Source of the DNA: Trichobilharzia szidati
Taxonomy: Eukaryota; Platyhelminthes; Trematoda; Strigeidida; Schistosomatidae
Direction of reading: 5' to 3'
NCBI GenBank assembly: GCA_944472155.2
Contig: OX235273.1
Location: forward strand, 82,702,793 to 82,766,792
DNA length: 64,000 bases
Position numbers and translations under genes: made by a program. Numbering within the stretch: position 1 is the stretch's first letter; every line of letters begins with the position of its first letter. Below the pieces are notes generated by a model. That model was not told the origin of the DNA. It searched no databases and worked only from the letters and a program-made list of their open reading frames with translations. Below, piece after piece: positions 1-12,600 of this stretch.

Positions 1-290
1 TTTTTAATTGAAGCAAGAGTTCCGCGTCACAGATTCTTGTATACTAAGAGTAACCTCTCACCTCGTTGTACATCTATTCTTGTTCATCGAATCAAAGTGA
101 AACACGAATAATCGAAATGTTACAACACGTATCCCTGACATATGGAATGTTGCAATGCAAACAGGAGTGCTTAAGGCTACGTTAAGCAATATAGAAAGTT
201 GTGCAAACACAGTGATGTGATTATAACAGTTATTATTATAACTTTATAACGAAAAATCCTGATATGTTTGTTCTTGTTATTTCATTGCAG

Positions 291-452
291 CAAAATTTTT
301 GGTTGTTCTCCAAATGTTTATCACCATTTAATGCCAATGACAACTTAATACACAATCTCTGGATCCTTGGTGATGTTTTCATGGGGAAATTTTACACTGT
401 ATTCGATTTCGGTGAGAGAGAAGTTAGACTGGCTGATGCAGTTGATGTATAA
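291..452 (+). CDS. Aspartic protease gene A, terminal exon (gene continues left of window)
   Basis: This is the last coding exon of a cathepsin D/pepsin-family aspartic protease whose upstream exons lie outside the window. It starts after a pyrimidine-rich acceptor ending ttgcag at 290 and runs 162 bp to a TAA, exactly the length of exon 6 in genes B and C. It encodes 53 residues with the family's C-terminal signature: WILGDVFM, then [10 protein letters not shown], then RLAD. The acceptor phase (0) matches the other copies. No catalytic aspartate is expected in this exon. The C-terminus is short (AVDV), with no extension. It differs from B and C at many positions, so it is an older paralogue. 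The exon is intact, but whether the whole gene is functional cannot be judged here. Confidence 0.9.
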   Translation, partial: QNFWLFSKCLSPFNANDNLIHNLWILGDVFMGKFYTVFDFGEREVRLADAVDV

Positions 453-583
453 ACATTTTTCTTCAAATTAAAATAGACCTGTGATAATTGTTTGTGATCG
501 CAATTAGCAATAACTGAATACTGACAAGATGAACAGATGTCAGAAATTCTTATACAACAAAACTGTTTGTATTGTATATTCTC

Positions 584-589
584 AATAAA
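584..589 (+). promoter_or_regulatory. Candidate poly(A) signal of gene A
   Basis: AATAAA lies 132 nt downstream of the gene A stop codon in AT-rich DNA. It is the first canonical hexamer after the stop. Position and motif are the only support. Confidence 0.45.
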
Positions 590-599
590 TTAAAATAAT

Positions 600-2074
600 A
601 ATTAACACTGAGCATTTATACAGTTCAGAAGTAGAGATTGGTATAAACAACAGGAAGTTAAGTAACATCACTTTGTGAAATTCAAAATAGAAAATTTGAG
701 TTTTATCATTCGGAGGCATGTTGAGAAGAAACCATCTATGGTGAATTGCTTAAGTGTACCGCGACAGATCACAGTTGAGTTGCATTTGTGGGTTTAGTGA
801 AACACTACCACTTCCTCGAATATTTGTTTTCCAAATCCAGTGCAGTGATACGCCACTCAAGCACAGATCGTGACTGATCTAATAGTTTCATATAGAATGG
901 GTAAGCAGCTTCTTCAAATAAACATGTCGAATTCGGTCAGGGCATCGTTTCCACTGCATCTACACAATAAAACAGCCTCACATATTTCGCATCATTGCTT
1001 ACCTATTGCGTGTTACTGATTTGAGAATATCATGCATCACTTGTATCAGTGACTTGTTGGAGTAAATGTCTAATTTTCCAAAAGTGTAGCTGAACTATAA
1101 ATTGTTAGTCTTCTAAGTGAATAATCATTAGTTAATTATCAAGAATCAGGATTGAATAGTACTACTGCGAAGGTGGAACAGTTTGGCAAATAACCTGTTG
1201 ATGAATCGTTTAATGTTCGCTTTCACACAAGACAATTTTCGATTAGGAGCACAGAGGCAAATTTATTGTCTTCTGTAGAATCCAACTGTTGTCCACATTT
1301 CTGCTACACTCATCATGGGAATATTCCACACACCTGGACTATATAAACACTTGCATGGATTTATCCTTGATATTATTATTATGGGTACCTCGAGTATTAC
1401 CCACTAATTCGTATGCCTGGACGTTAATTCCATTAACCACATTGGTTTCGAATTTGTGTGACTAATATTCTATTTTGTAATTGTAAAGCCTGACAACTCC
1501 GGTGAACGAGGAACGTGTAGTTTCAGCTATGCATTGAGATTTAGTGTCAAGTGTGGGGATTGACAATCGATTTTTTCTTGTTTCCCTATTTCGCGAACTT
1601 ATTTATGGCGAAATTAGAGAACCATCCGCTCACAAATGCGATCAACCAACTCTCGTTCTGCTGTGGATGCATACACAATACTTTCATCTTGAATAGGAAT
1701 TGAATGAATGCCGAGGTCCACCTCAAATCTCTCAATGTGGCTCACCCAAACATTGAGTCCACATATGAAAAACAGAAGGACAATAATTTGTCGTTTATTG
1801 ACGTCTTTCTAATAGGAAGGCCGGATGGCAGTATTATGCTGGGTATTTTCCGGAAGAAGTCGTGGATTCGCAAATACTTCAATCTCAGATCGTCTCTTCT
1901 TCTGGCATACAAACGAAGTTCGACTAGTGCTCTGATGTCCCTGTTAGAATTATCCGGATGATGCAATTAAATACGGGAGACTCATTTAGTGAGAACGGAT
2001 ATTTTGAAAATTGTATCAAAGTCTCCATGATGAGAAAACATATGTCGATTGATACGTACACACGGTGCGAAATA
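600..2074. other. Intergenic stretch, nothing recognised
   Basis: I see no convincing coding exon, RNA gene or repeat here. The open frames near 1704-1966 overlap on both strands and show no family resemblance. Confidence 0.5.
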
Positions 2075-2267
2075 GACGTATGTGGCACAGTGGTTAGGAC
2101 TCTCGCCGACCATGCGCACGGTCCGATGTTCGATCTCCCGCTGACGCACACCTGATATCTATGGTTGACCTGCTAAATTTACGCTACCGATATCACATGC
2201 TGAAAATTTCATACTTGTACCAAAATACTGTGTGGAATCAAGCTATAATAAAATAAATAAATAAAAA
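2075..2267 (+). mobile_element. tRNA-derived SINE, copy 1
   Basis: The head carries a perfect RNA polymerase III A-box (tggcacagtgg, 2083-2093) and a near-consensus B-box (gttcgatctcc, 2128-2138) about 35 nt further on. The body is shared with a second copy at 63645-63830, including the cacacctgat and tatcacatgctgaaaat blocks. The 3' end is a short (aaat)n tail. The 3' third resembles the 3' ends of the LINE copies at 3611 and 6851, which suggests mobilisation by that LINE. It is not a functional tRNA gene, because the downstream body does not fold as a tRNA. Confidence 0.8.
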
Positions 2268-2269
2268 CT

Positions 2270-3608
2270 TATGCGACTATATATATATACTCGGTTCGTC
2301 TGTGCTTCAGGTCGGATAGCATTGCGTCACAGGATCCCCTGTCAATCAATATTTTATATAAAGATCTTGGACAAGGAGAAAATATCATGAAATAAACTCC
2401 ACTGATAGTTTTGCACATTATACAATCACTCTTGAGAATAAAGCTTTTGCTGTTATTAAAATAAACGCATGTCTTCCTTCGTTTCAATGTGCACCCTCAA
2501 TACAACTCATTCACTAGATTGTTTACCTCACTACGTGACTCCAAGACACCTATTCAGCTTTTCTTATGCACTCAATAATATCAGTAACAGTCGTTGTGAC
2601 AAATCATCATGTTTTTACTACCTCGTTTCAGAAAAGATGGCATATAAATGCAACTGTACAGCCAAAGAAAATGAATTCTCTGAAAAGAGACTCCTCGCTG
2701 AACTATAATGTTTTCTGAAGACGTTTTCTGTATTATTATTAAGCAGTTAAAGATGTATTCAATTGTGAACAAAGTATTCAGCTCACTTATCATTTCGCGA
2801 TTATGTTTACTGTGAAGCGCAAATTTATTCGACTTGACTTTGTCCCTCTTATAGTAGAGATCATACCACAAGCAAATTATAAATCATAACAGAAACAAAA
2901 AATGATTCATTTCAAAATTTCAAGTATTTCGAACTTTGCGATGAATAGCTGAAAAATTCTTTGAAACTTTGTTCCATCTCTGAATTTTTCAATTATATTT
3001 GTGAAGGATCGTGTGTATCACAAGTTGTACACTTACACATTACCACATGATGAAATCAAAACAATAATTCTGTTTATTAAATTAGAATAGCGCTATTGTG
3101 ATACGAAGTCCACCTTGAAAAATTTAATGTATTTGAAAAAGACTTCGAACAACTTGCTAACACAACTGTGTGTCGTTTCATTTTTATGAACATGGATAAA
3201 TATACTATCGAACAGACTAAGCGAAGCAATAGTAAAATAAGGTGATAATACTGGTGAGTATAGAGCAGATGAAAACCAGCAGTAATCCTGGTATAATGCG
3301 CGAAGGTTTGCCATAGTAGTTGACTATTTCACAGATTTTCTAAAGTGCAGAGGAAAAGGCCTATGAGGATAGTATGTTAATTCCATATAGTACGAAATTG
3401 TTTGAGCTTTATGTACGAAGAAAAGTTAGGAAATCGTGAAACTCTCTTACATCACCTTACGTATTCCAAAACGATAATTAACAAATACCGTTTGGAAACG
3501 ATTACTGACAAATGACTGCTTGGAGGAAGAAATATTATTCGCATAAGGGAAAACATTAGGCACAAACATAGAGTTTTGAATATTAGGTTGAGCTGAACAA
3601 AGGAAATG
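2270..3608 (+). repeat. Segmental duplication block, third copy (matches 23.66-25.06 kb and, inverted, 48.5-49.9 kb)
   Basis: Long stretches here match the left-arm block in the same orientation, for example 2301-2400 with 23670-23760 and 2880-3180 with 24240-24660, at roughly 85-90% by eye. The block lies downstream of gene A just as the arm copies lie downstream of the decayed exon 5 at 21.2 kb. This suggests an ancestral unit of protease gene plus 3' flank. It is interrupted by the LINE at 3611 and resumes near 5340. Nothing in it looks coding. Confidence 0.75.
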
Positions 3609-3610
3609 AG

Positions 3611-4800
3611 TAATAATAATAATAATCACTTTATTCTACAACAATAACAATTTACAGCATGGAATTTTCAGCGTTTCATTTTACATATTGCATTGGTTTA
3701 GCTCTTTTTATAATTATATAAATATATAAAATTTTAAAAATATTGATAGTTAATAGGAAAAATAAAAAAAAACCAATAAAATACACCATTTCTAGGTCAT
3801 AGTGAATAATAAATAAATAATATAACAAATCACACATGCAATAATATGCATCATTACATTTTATAGTTTAGTTAATGATTTAAAAGTTGTAAAAGTTCTT
3901 TTCTGATATTCGTCTCTTCACACAATACTCGTGCCAAATATGGTACGGTCGAATTTTTATATTTTGTAGTACGAGCATAAATGTTTATGAAATTTCTTCT
4001 GGTCTTACCCGAAGAGATACAAGGAAACAAATGTGAATAAAGAGGATGTTCACTATCAGACAAAATAACTTTAGCTAACTGTTTACAAGAATTCATATGC
4101 CTATTGACAACAGTGTCAGTTAGTTGAGTCAAAGGGATAGCACTGACCCTACTTACAGCCCTCAATGTTCTTCGTAGTATTATATGGTCTTTTTTGAGTA
4201 GCCCAGGGAAGAATAATGGAGAACAATAAAGAATGATGGGCAAAACACATGAATTAATAAATTGTATGAGAAGAGATTGGGTTATACCTGAGTGCCTCAA
4301 CTTCTTTATGTAATAAGTCAGACGGAAAACTTTCGTAGAAACTATAAGAATGTGAGACGACCAGCAAAGGTTTGAAGAGAAACTGATGCCAAGATAAGAA
4401 ACACTTGACTTACTCTCTATCATGGTACCGTCAATATTACAACAATCATGAGATTGGATCAATCCATGCATGTCTTTTTCACTTTTCAAGCTGAAATCAA
4501 CTGTATTACATTTAGTTGGATTTAGTTTAAGACCATTTGATCCAGACCAATCCTTAACTTCAGCTAAGAAGCCATTCATATGGGAACAATCCGATGTGGA
4601 AACTACAGGGACAGAAACGGTCAGATCATCAGCATACTTAATGAAGTTAACTTTGGGTGAGTTCGGAAGGTCATGCAAAAAGAAAGAGAAAAGAAATGGA
4701 GAAAGTACTGCACCTTGAGGTGCAGTACTTGCAGTACAGATCATTCACAAACCTGCTATCCAGGAGGTCATGACAGTAAGCTGCACGCCATATTGCATGA
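3611..4800 (-). mobile_element. CR1-like non-LTR retrotransposon, 5'-truncated
   Basis: On the minus strand, 4744-3872 reads as the C-terminal half of a LINE reverse transcriptase of 290 residues. It has APQGAVLSP (RT motif 4 region), then YADD as the catalytic aspartate pair, then NGLKLNPTKC and YLGISFS. The thumb and C-terminal region ends YARTTKYKNST, PYLARVL. Upstream of about 4745 the frame is lost, so the fingers and the whole endonuclease are missing. The 3' UTR (3871-3611) ends in the conserved gctgaaaattcca and gaataaagtg blocks followed by an (ATT)n tail at 3626-3611. It sits inside the duplicated block starting at 2270, so it inserted after that duplication. It cannot move autonomously. 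Confidence 0.85.
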
Positions 4801-5339
4801 ATGAACATGAACAATTGTGCTTACGGATATAGAGTTTCGCGTTCTTCTCATTTGTCTATGGATGTGGAACTGTGAGAAACAAGAAAGTACCAATGAATAC
4901 ATATATCCCGTGTCGTATTAATAAAGACTATGAACCGAGCTTCACACGGACATTTATGTTTTCCATTTCGCAATTCTTAATCAATGGTGCAGGTTTATTG
5001 AGAAATTACGAAATCAATACTCTTTCAGCAACTAATGAATGGCGAACTGAACTGAACTCACGTGTTTAGCATGTGACTATTGAAATTCTTTCTGTATGAT
5101 TTTGAATAAGTCAATCGGTCCCACATTTGATACTTTAATCATGCTTCGTTTGACTTATTCGTTTGCTTCTCACTACTTATACTCGATAGCTTACTGTCTG
5201 ACTCCTACTCACCTTATTTGAGTCGCTTATCTCCATATAAACTACACAGACTCCCGTGATTGTTCACCTCCATTTTGTGTGCGATATCTATTGCTTACTG
5301 TAGGATATTTGAGAAGATAGTCTACAAAAACGAACAACC
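4801..5339. other. Unrecognised DNA between LINE and resumed duplication block
   Basis: This has no counterpart in the matching arm block at 25.1 kb, so it may be part of the LINE insertion or a separate insertion. I see no family signature. Confidence 0.4.
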
Positions 5340-5690
5340 TTTATTTCTAGGTTGATAAGTTGAAGAATGTGAACTATTATCAAATAGATATAAAATTGTT
5401 CTGATACCATTGTAGTTAATAGAACTAAGTTTCAAGAATAGAAAGTAATGATCAGTAATCTTCTCAATCTTCTTAATTTCGATTTCTATTCCTCAGTAAC
5501 TACATCTCATTGGATGACGGGGACTGATGATGAGGATTTCCAGAATCATCTGCATCTGCTTCTCACAAGCTACCCTCACTATTTCAACTCCGAAATCTTT
5601 AGACAGCTGTCTAGTTAATACGTGTTTCTTATCGTCCGTATTTCAACAGTCACACTTTTCACTGCCCAGACAAAGCCCCTTACGAAAACT
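5340..5690 (+). repeat. Resumed segmental duplication block
   Basis: The duplication interrupted at 3608 continues here. The stretch around 5391-5420 (ttgttctgat) matches 25165-25195, and 5500-5650 matches 25280-25420, including a cttatcgtccgtattt / cttgtcgtccatattt pair. Divergence is greater than between the two arms. Confidence 0.6.
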
Positions 5691-5699
5691 GCTGTGCCA

Positions 5700-6295
5700 A
5701 CCACTACCATATTACGTCTCATGAACCAGTTGTTCGTTTGCACATTCGTGAAATCGAATATCACTTCGAAACTATACTTAATCACTTCATGATACAATGA
5801 TTTAAACGTGTAAGTCAACCAACATGTGACTTTATTTCACATCTGTATTTCCAGAAAGTCGAGTTTCATCATTGATGGACTGATGGAGTTCTAAATAATT
5901 GTTTTTAAAAGAATGATAATATGATTCTACAATGATTTGTCTATTGAATATATCACACGGTGAAACAGTATAATTTATCGATTGTAACTGCACAACTTCG
6001 AATCTTGACTTCTGCAGTTCTTCTTCACTTCTCCTTTCTCCTCATATGTCGTAGGAGCAGCAGAATTTTCCAGATATTTGGGACATGTGTTGAACCATTC
6101 CCACCTCACGTATTCTCAGATGCTTCGATAAATCAACCTCAAGCCTTCAATCTACACATCCAACCTTTGACATTCGATTTTAGGTCAGCCGTCGAATCCC
6201 ATCCTGGTTTGTGGCTGTGTAACTGCACACAGTGCTACAGCTGAGCTGTTAATTAGACTTCTTATCTTATTAGGGTTAAGTGATCTACATTTGGC
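5700..6295. other. Intergenic stretch, nothing recognised
   Basis: No coding or repeat signature that I can name. Confidence 0.4.
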
Positions 6296-6851
6296 TAGGC
6301 CTGTGTGTCTCACAGATATAAATTAATCCATTCTATTACAACGTAAAGACTGAATAATGCCAATATAGAAAACTATATGCTCGCACCAGCAAGTACAAAA
6401 ACTCAACCATACCCTACTTAGCTCGTGTTCTGTGTGATAAAGAAAGCATTAGGCGTGACACCTATAATTCATTAAATAGTTAGTAGTACAACTGGATCTC
6501 GTCTTTCCAACTCACATCATTTATAGGTACAACATTTTCTTTCTTTCTTTTCCTTTTCTCTCTCCCCCTCTTTTTTCCGTTATGTGCTGCTTTGTTTCTT
6601 TCTCTCGCTAACATCAGTAAATATGACAGCTCCCACTTTTCTAACACCTTCAAACACTATTTCAGCTTTACCTTTGCTACTGACATGCCAATGTATTGTT
6701 GTAATAATGAACTATGGTTTCCTCAATCTATGTAGAATTCTATTTATTGATGATGTACTAACTGGATGCAATACTGTAGTAAAAATGCTGAGAATTCCAT
6801 TCTGTATCACAAGTACTGTTTTGGAATAAAGCAAATTATTATTATTATTAA
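6296..6851 (+). mobile_element. CR1-like LINE 3' fragment, second copy
   Basis: The translation around 6376-6480 gives YARTSKYKNST, PYLARVLCDKES and a stop, clearly the same C-terminus as the LINE on the minus strand at 3872. About 380 bp of 3' UTR follows. It ends with gctgagaattccat, tactgttttggaataaagc and an (ATT)n tail at 6837-6851. Only the last ~50 codons remain and they hold a stop near 6352, so this is a 5'-truncated dead copy. Confidence 0.8.
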
Positions 6852-8339
6852 GAAAGATGATTCAGTTACTCCAAGAAGCTGTAAATTATCGTATGATATA
6901 TCTTTGATAAAGCTGATAACATTTAATTGCCAATTTTCAGTCCAAACGGTATCATTCACTGAGAAAAACAACAAGCTTTATAACAATCAATATCATGCAT
7001 CCATTGCCCAAATTTCTTTACGACTATTAAACATCAAATTGGTTCGGACGAAAAGTTAGCGAAGATATAAAGAATGTCAGTCTGTTAGAGTTAGAAAGTG
7101 GTAGATGCCCTTAATATACAGTGAGACTGATCTGTTTAGAGTTTTTAGAAAAGGATAAAGCTTACATCCATATTGTGCAAGTAAAAACGAGAAAATCTAA
7201 AGCGTTTATCAAGAGACAAATGAACAAACACATAACAGGTTGAAATCTGTCGCAATTGGAGACAAATGCTTCTTCTTGAAGCTTCGAACTTTGGAAAAGA
7301 ACCATCAGGGAATTAGAGGGAGAACAGCGAAAGCACCTAAGAAAGCTTTTAAATGAATCCTCTCTCATTGTCTGTACAGTTGCAACTTGCATACATTTTG
7401 TTCCACAAGCTAACGTAGTTAGCATTTTGTCTAACAGGACTTAGTGACAGATGTGAGACTGACAGCAGATTTTATTTTTTTGAAATACAATATGAGGATT
7501 CACAGGTGTGCAGGAGGTGTAGAACAATCGCAAATGGCATAAAAACCAAAATCACACAGGCCTCGATTTATGGTTGTGTGTCATGTCGACTAATTATTTC
7601 CAACAAACGGGTGTGTTCAAGTGATGCATAGCAAGAGAATGAAATGTCACTTTGTGAATGAAGGTTGAAGAAATTGAGGCAACAGCTAAAAGGAAAGAAG
7701 TGGAAGAAATTCGATGATATATACGGAAGTTGGACATGCCCCTCCTAAATACATAGCTCCCACCTTTCCATACGATTAGTTAGGGATTCGATAGTGTCTA
7801 GAAGTTGGATTTATGCTACTCGCAATAGACCTACTGTTCATATGGTTTTAACTCCAGATGATCTGTCAGCCGAGATATAGTGACAGATACTGACGTGGTG
7901 CCCGATTTTAACACTCACGACTAAACCAGCATCATCAACAAACAACCATGCTATGTAGCTTTCGCGAACCCGCTTTGAGAGGACACAGAACCACCTAGAT
8001 ACCTGGCTCAACAGTATCCAGTTTCAGTCCCATATTTCTCGCCATTGAACTAAGGAAACCTGATGTCGTCTCAAATATAACTTGATATATTTTGACATGA
8101 CCAACTTCAGTTCAAAAAGTTATTTACCAGTCTCTTCTGGTATGATGGATCATGCAGAAATATTTGTCTCAGCTGACACAACTCACTGGTAGCAGATATC
8201 GGTTTACTGAAGAAACGAAATCTGCACCTTTACATATTGGACACAATACGTTGATGACAATGCAAGCATGTGCTATCGGACAACGTTATCCATTGGGCGT
8301 GCAGCTCAGCTAATATCTCTGGCTGAAATACGATATGAT
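6852..8339. other. Intergenic stretch, nothing recognised
   Basis: No supported exon or named repeat. Open frames here are short and without similarity to the window's gene families. Confidence 0.4.
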
Positions 8340-9528
8340 TCCATCTGCGCAGACTGTAGATGCAATTAATTGCCAGTGAATTCCAGAAACACTCACAACA
8401 GTACTATTAATACTATTATCACTATTATTGATCACTTCTTGCATTCTTTCTGGAATATTCGGTTTCAGTCGCGCATTCTCATTGCACTCAGTGCAGTTCA
8501 TAGTGTTCTTAAGATTTTCTGAATACATGAATTACAGAGCAGCGTTAAATTTATCCAAGTGTAAAGAACACAGAGATGAGTGAGGCTTATGAAATGTCCA
8601 CCACTAGGATATATATTGAAAATTGATTTGACGGGATCCTGCATTTCACTAAATAAACATCTTACTGAGTAACTATTATGTATTATGCTTGGTAATAGAT
8701 TTTTGATGGTATGCAACTATAACCAATGAAAATCAACATGACAGTGGAGGATAGATTATTGGTGCATCATTATAGTACAGGTAATCCCAGTCAAGTGATG
8801 TGCTACCTCTACTAACTAGCGGCTACCGATTGGTCGTATCCTCAACAAACTATGATCCTCCTCTTTTATCCTTGAATCATACATCTATTTAGAACACATG
8901 AGGAAGTGATGCTCTACAACATTCCTCGGACAACGTGATCATGACCGCCAATCAGTTACCTCTAAACCATGTATTATCTGAACTGACATGGCTGACTTAC
9001 ATGTACAACCTGAAGAGAAGCCATGTTAAGTTCACCACATCATCAACGGCGCCCACACTAACCAATGCTAGTCCATCACGAACAAGTATGTCTCCTGAAT
9101 GTCAATAACTACTTCTTATATGCCGAATAGTCATTTACACTGGAATTATGGGAAACGCAGTGCGTAAGAATGAATTTAACCAATTTTAGTGGATATCAAT
9201 TTTGAGTACAGAAACAACTGATGCTGAAAATGCCAATCATTATGCACTGATTTGAGACAAGCAAAACCACCAGTTATATGTTTCATCAGTCTCGATTAAT
9301 TTTTGCTCAAATCAATAATGAAGATGCCTGACTTTTAATTGAGACTCATTTTCTCTTGGTAATTCCAAACCCATGTGTGCTGCTCTAAACTCAGAACTGT
9401 GCTCACTACATTTGTCGAGTTTGTAGAACACCTAGAAAGAAAATCACTTGTTCAAATAAGAAGGTAGTAGATTACTTTGCAAAAATTTGTTTATTTTCAG
9501 TGATTCACGGGATCCAGTACAACGAGGT
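8340..9528 (-). repeat. 3' flank of gene B, paralogous to 3' flanks of C-prime and C
   Basis: Several stretches match the downstream flank of C-prime in the same orientation: 9413-9480 with 28770-28850 (caaataagaag, attactttgcaaa) and 8630-8710 with 28415-28550. So gene B and C-prime arose from duplication of a unit that included 3' flanking DNA. No coding potential is evident. Confidence 0.6.
9490..9495 (-). promoter_or_regulatory. Candidate poly(A) signal of gene B
   Basis: AATAAA on the minus strand, 33 nt after the gene B stop codon. The spacing would give a very short 3' UTR, so this is tentative. Confidence 0.4.
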
Positions 9529-9690
9529 TTAGTCATCGTCAACATCAGCTAATCTTATCTGTGACTCGCCGAAATCGAATACAGTATAAAACTTGCTCAT
9601 GAATACATCGCCGAGAACCCAATATCCAGAGGGTAATTTATCATTGCTGGCAAAAGGTGATGTACAGTCTGTATACAACCAGTTTTCCTC
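9529..9690 (-). CDS. Gene B exon 6
   Basis: 162 bp ending in TAA; acceptor gattttag. Encodes the C-terminal lobe end with YWVLGDVFM and [10 protein letters not shown], finishing DVDDD. There is no C-terminal extension. Confidence 0.92.
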   Translation of the reverse strand, partial: EENWLYTDCTSPFASNDKLPSGYWVLGDVFMSKFYTVFDFGESQIRLADVDDD

Positions 9691-12600
9691 CTAAAATCAA
9701 AAATACAGTGAATTTTAGTCACTTTCAGACTTCCTGTCCTGTAAAGAAAATTGAGAACAATCTTAGTGGATGTCGAATTCGCCTACTTCTACAGCCAACT
9801 CTAACTGACCAGAACACAAATAGTGTGCGTTCCCATGGAGTTGACTCGAATATGCTGATAAAATTTGACGGTTACTTATGTAAAGTAATGGAAGCGGATG
9901 AAGTTGTTCAGAATTATTTGAGGCTGACAGCATTTTCTAGAGAGATGTCAAAGAAAGGAAAGTGGTGAGTAACTGTGATAATCTGAAACTTATTTAATAA
10001 GTTGGTGCTGGTGACTCCACAAATGAATTTTAATTTGTCTGGCGATTCCTTCCATTCGTGATATAAGAGTTAACCGATTGGATGGAAAGAACGCCGTACA
10101 AATCATATTAGAAGCTCACATTTCACACAGAAAGCCGTTCACTTCTACAGATAAGTGACTAAAATCAATCCACACTGGTTGCATGGATTTCACAATACTT
10201 GGCTGTCTGTTGAATGAAAACTAGTGAAATTGGTGAAGACGTTTTCTCAGTGTGCTGATCACAACAGAATCAGAAAGTTCAACTGAGTGATTATACTCAC
10301 CTTAAGCACGTAATCCTTCGGGCTAAGTACATAGGTCTTCCTCCTGAAGACAAACTCAATTGCAGGGAGCATGTGAATGTAATTACAGTCGAGTGAATAA
10401 CCCCCATCACCACTCCATTTGGCACCAAGATGATCATTCATCGCATCCACCGCTCTGCTATGTCCCAGTATCAAAGACGTTCCAGTATCTATAATACCAA
10501 TGCATGTTCCAAGGCAAAACTCTGCTCCACCTATCTTCATGCTAAACATGGTAAAACAAACACAACTGAAACATTAACCAGTCTATGCAGTGAAGAGTGT
10601 ATTGATATAAATTAATTCAATCACAAAAACACTCATCCTAATAATCAGACACAATGGGCATACTTAGTTCTCCTCAGTCATCTCCACACGAATACACAAA
10701 TCCCTGTCTGTTGATTAACTTTCAGCTCTCATCAGAATTTCTTGCACCTTCAGCCAGTAACAACATTCACTAAATCGTTCTAATGACTTTCTTCACTGGA
10801 ATACTCGTGAACACATACAAACCATGCTGAAATTACGCACACCATGAAAGTTTCCACTTGAGATTGCTCAAGACAACTTGACTACACACTATCAGCATTT
10901 CAAATGGCATTCGTTTCCAGATAAACCACTCAGGCTGTCAACAGAATAAACTCAAACAGATGACACTTTCTTCGATAACTCAGTGAAAGTTGGCCAGTAA
11001 GTAGTCACGCCAGCATCTGTGTGTTTATCGCACGTAAAAATGGATAGTCAGCATATGTGATGTGGTTTGGTAGAAGGGGAATCGGTTTTCATGTGTTGAG
11101 GTGATGGTGGTCAAATGACTGCTTTATTTGTACTAGAAGAGAGTATTTTAGGTTCAAACCAACTATAATAAATTAGGGATGCAGAATAACTGTCCACTAA
11201 TTTGTCATCTGGAATTATCAAGGCATATCTCATCCAATAGACTTTTACTTGAGTGTATGACTTTTATTACTGGAAAAAGTGGGAATTGTTGCGTGTATTA
11301 AATATACCTTGGTTAGAAGACATAACTGTGACAACCACTCCACACTTCCTATGATCTTAATGTCCACGTGAAAAAATGATATGTTTGCCTATGAAGTCAT
11401 GCAAGCATCAGTTGACTACCTTTTGATTGTAACAGACCAACGGTTATGAGAAACGACAGGCAAGTTTTCGAAATCTCCAATAAAATATTCAGGATTGACA
11501 CCACCAATCACCATCTCTCCACCGACATGACCGTTCTTTCTACAAAATACAAAACACAAAAACTGTGCTTAGCTTACTTGGTTAGAAGTGAGTTCAATTT
11601 AGCCTTCGTCCAACATAAATTTGAATGGTGATCATGATAAACATGACGCGCAAATTTGCATGAAATCACAAAATTCAATAGTTGCCTCCAACACTTCACA
11701 TTTCAGTGCCATTCAAGTTGCAAGTGAAAACGATGTAAGTTAAGACAGTACTATAAGGCACTATTATTTTCCAAATATAATGTCATGTCATAATGTCACT
11801 AGAAGACACTACTCATGACAAACAATCGTCGCGAATACGCTGGTAATTCAATGTCTGTAACAGCAGATGAGGAGATAGTTTCGAAAAGTCCATTGAGAAT
11901 GATCACACTGTACAAATGGAAGAAACACTATCATCGATTGTGGCGAAACTGAGGAATGTATTGGATTTGTTTTTGGCCCTAAAATATGTGAGCACTTCTG
12001 TAAATCACTGTGTACATTGTTTCTTGAGATAACATCTCGAGAGGGTAGCAATGCATCTAATTTCATGCAGGAATAATTTTCGCTCAGCTATGCATCAACT
12101 TTGGAGCTAATAATTGATTGAGGGATGTGTGAAGATAGATTACTGTATTGAGGCAATTCAATGAGTGTCCATAATTATCTTGCTCAAATGGAGCAAGTCA
12201 CATACACCCTGAAAAATGCACTTGTCAAGTCTTTCTCCATACTCTTATTCGAATATGGTCTAAAACTACTTCCTGTTTGATGGATCCCAATTTTATTTTA
12301 CGGTGGAGATTCATCTTATGTATTCATATAAAGATGAATACCCTATTTCCTTATAAGCGGATCTGCATTACGAATAACTAAATATCGAGTCACATTAGTC
12401 ATACCAGATGGATATGAATGGCAGAGAACTACTCATAAATCTATTAACTATCAGCCGTTGATTGCAAGTGTAATACTACCATGATGTAATTTAGAACCTA
12501 CCGATTCAAATAGAAAGAAAATACTGGATCCATATCCTTTGACTGAGAGAGTATATTCGGGAAGAATGGAGTGTTCCCATATCTTGACACATTTCTCCTT

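Noticed and set aside
2083..2155. Possible tRNA gene at the SINE head
   Set aside because: A- and B-boxes are present but the sequence does not close into a cloverleaf and continues into a repeat body shared with 63.65 kb.
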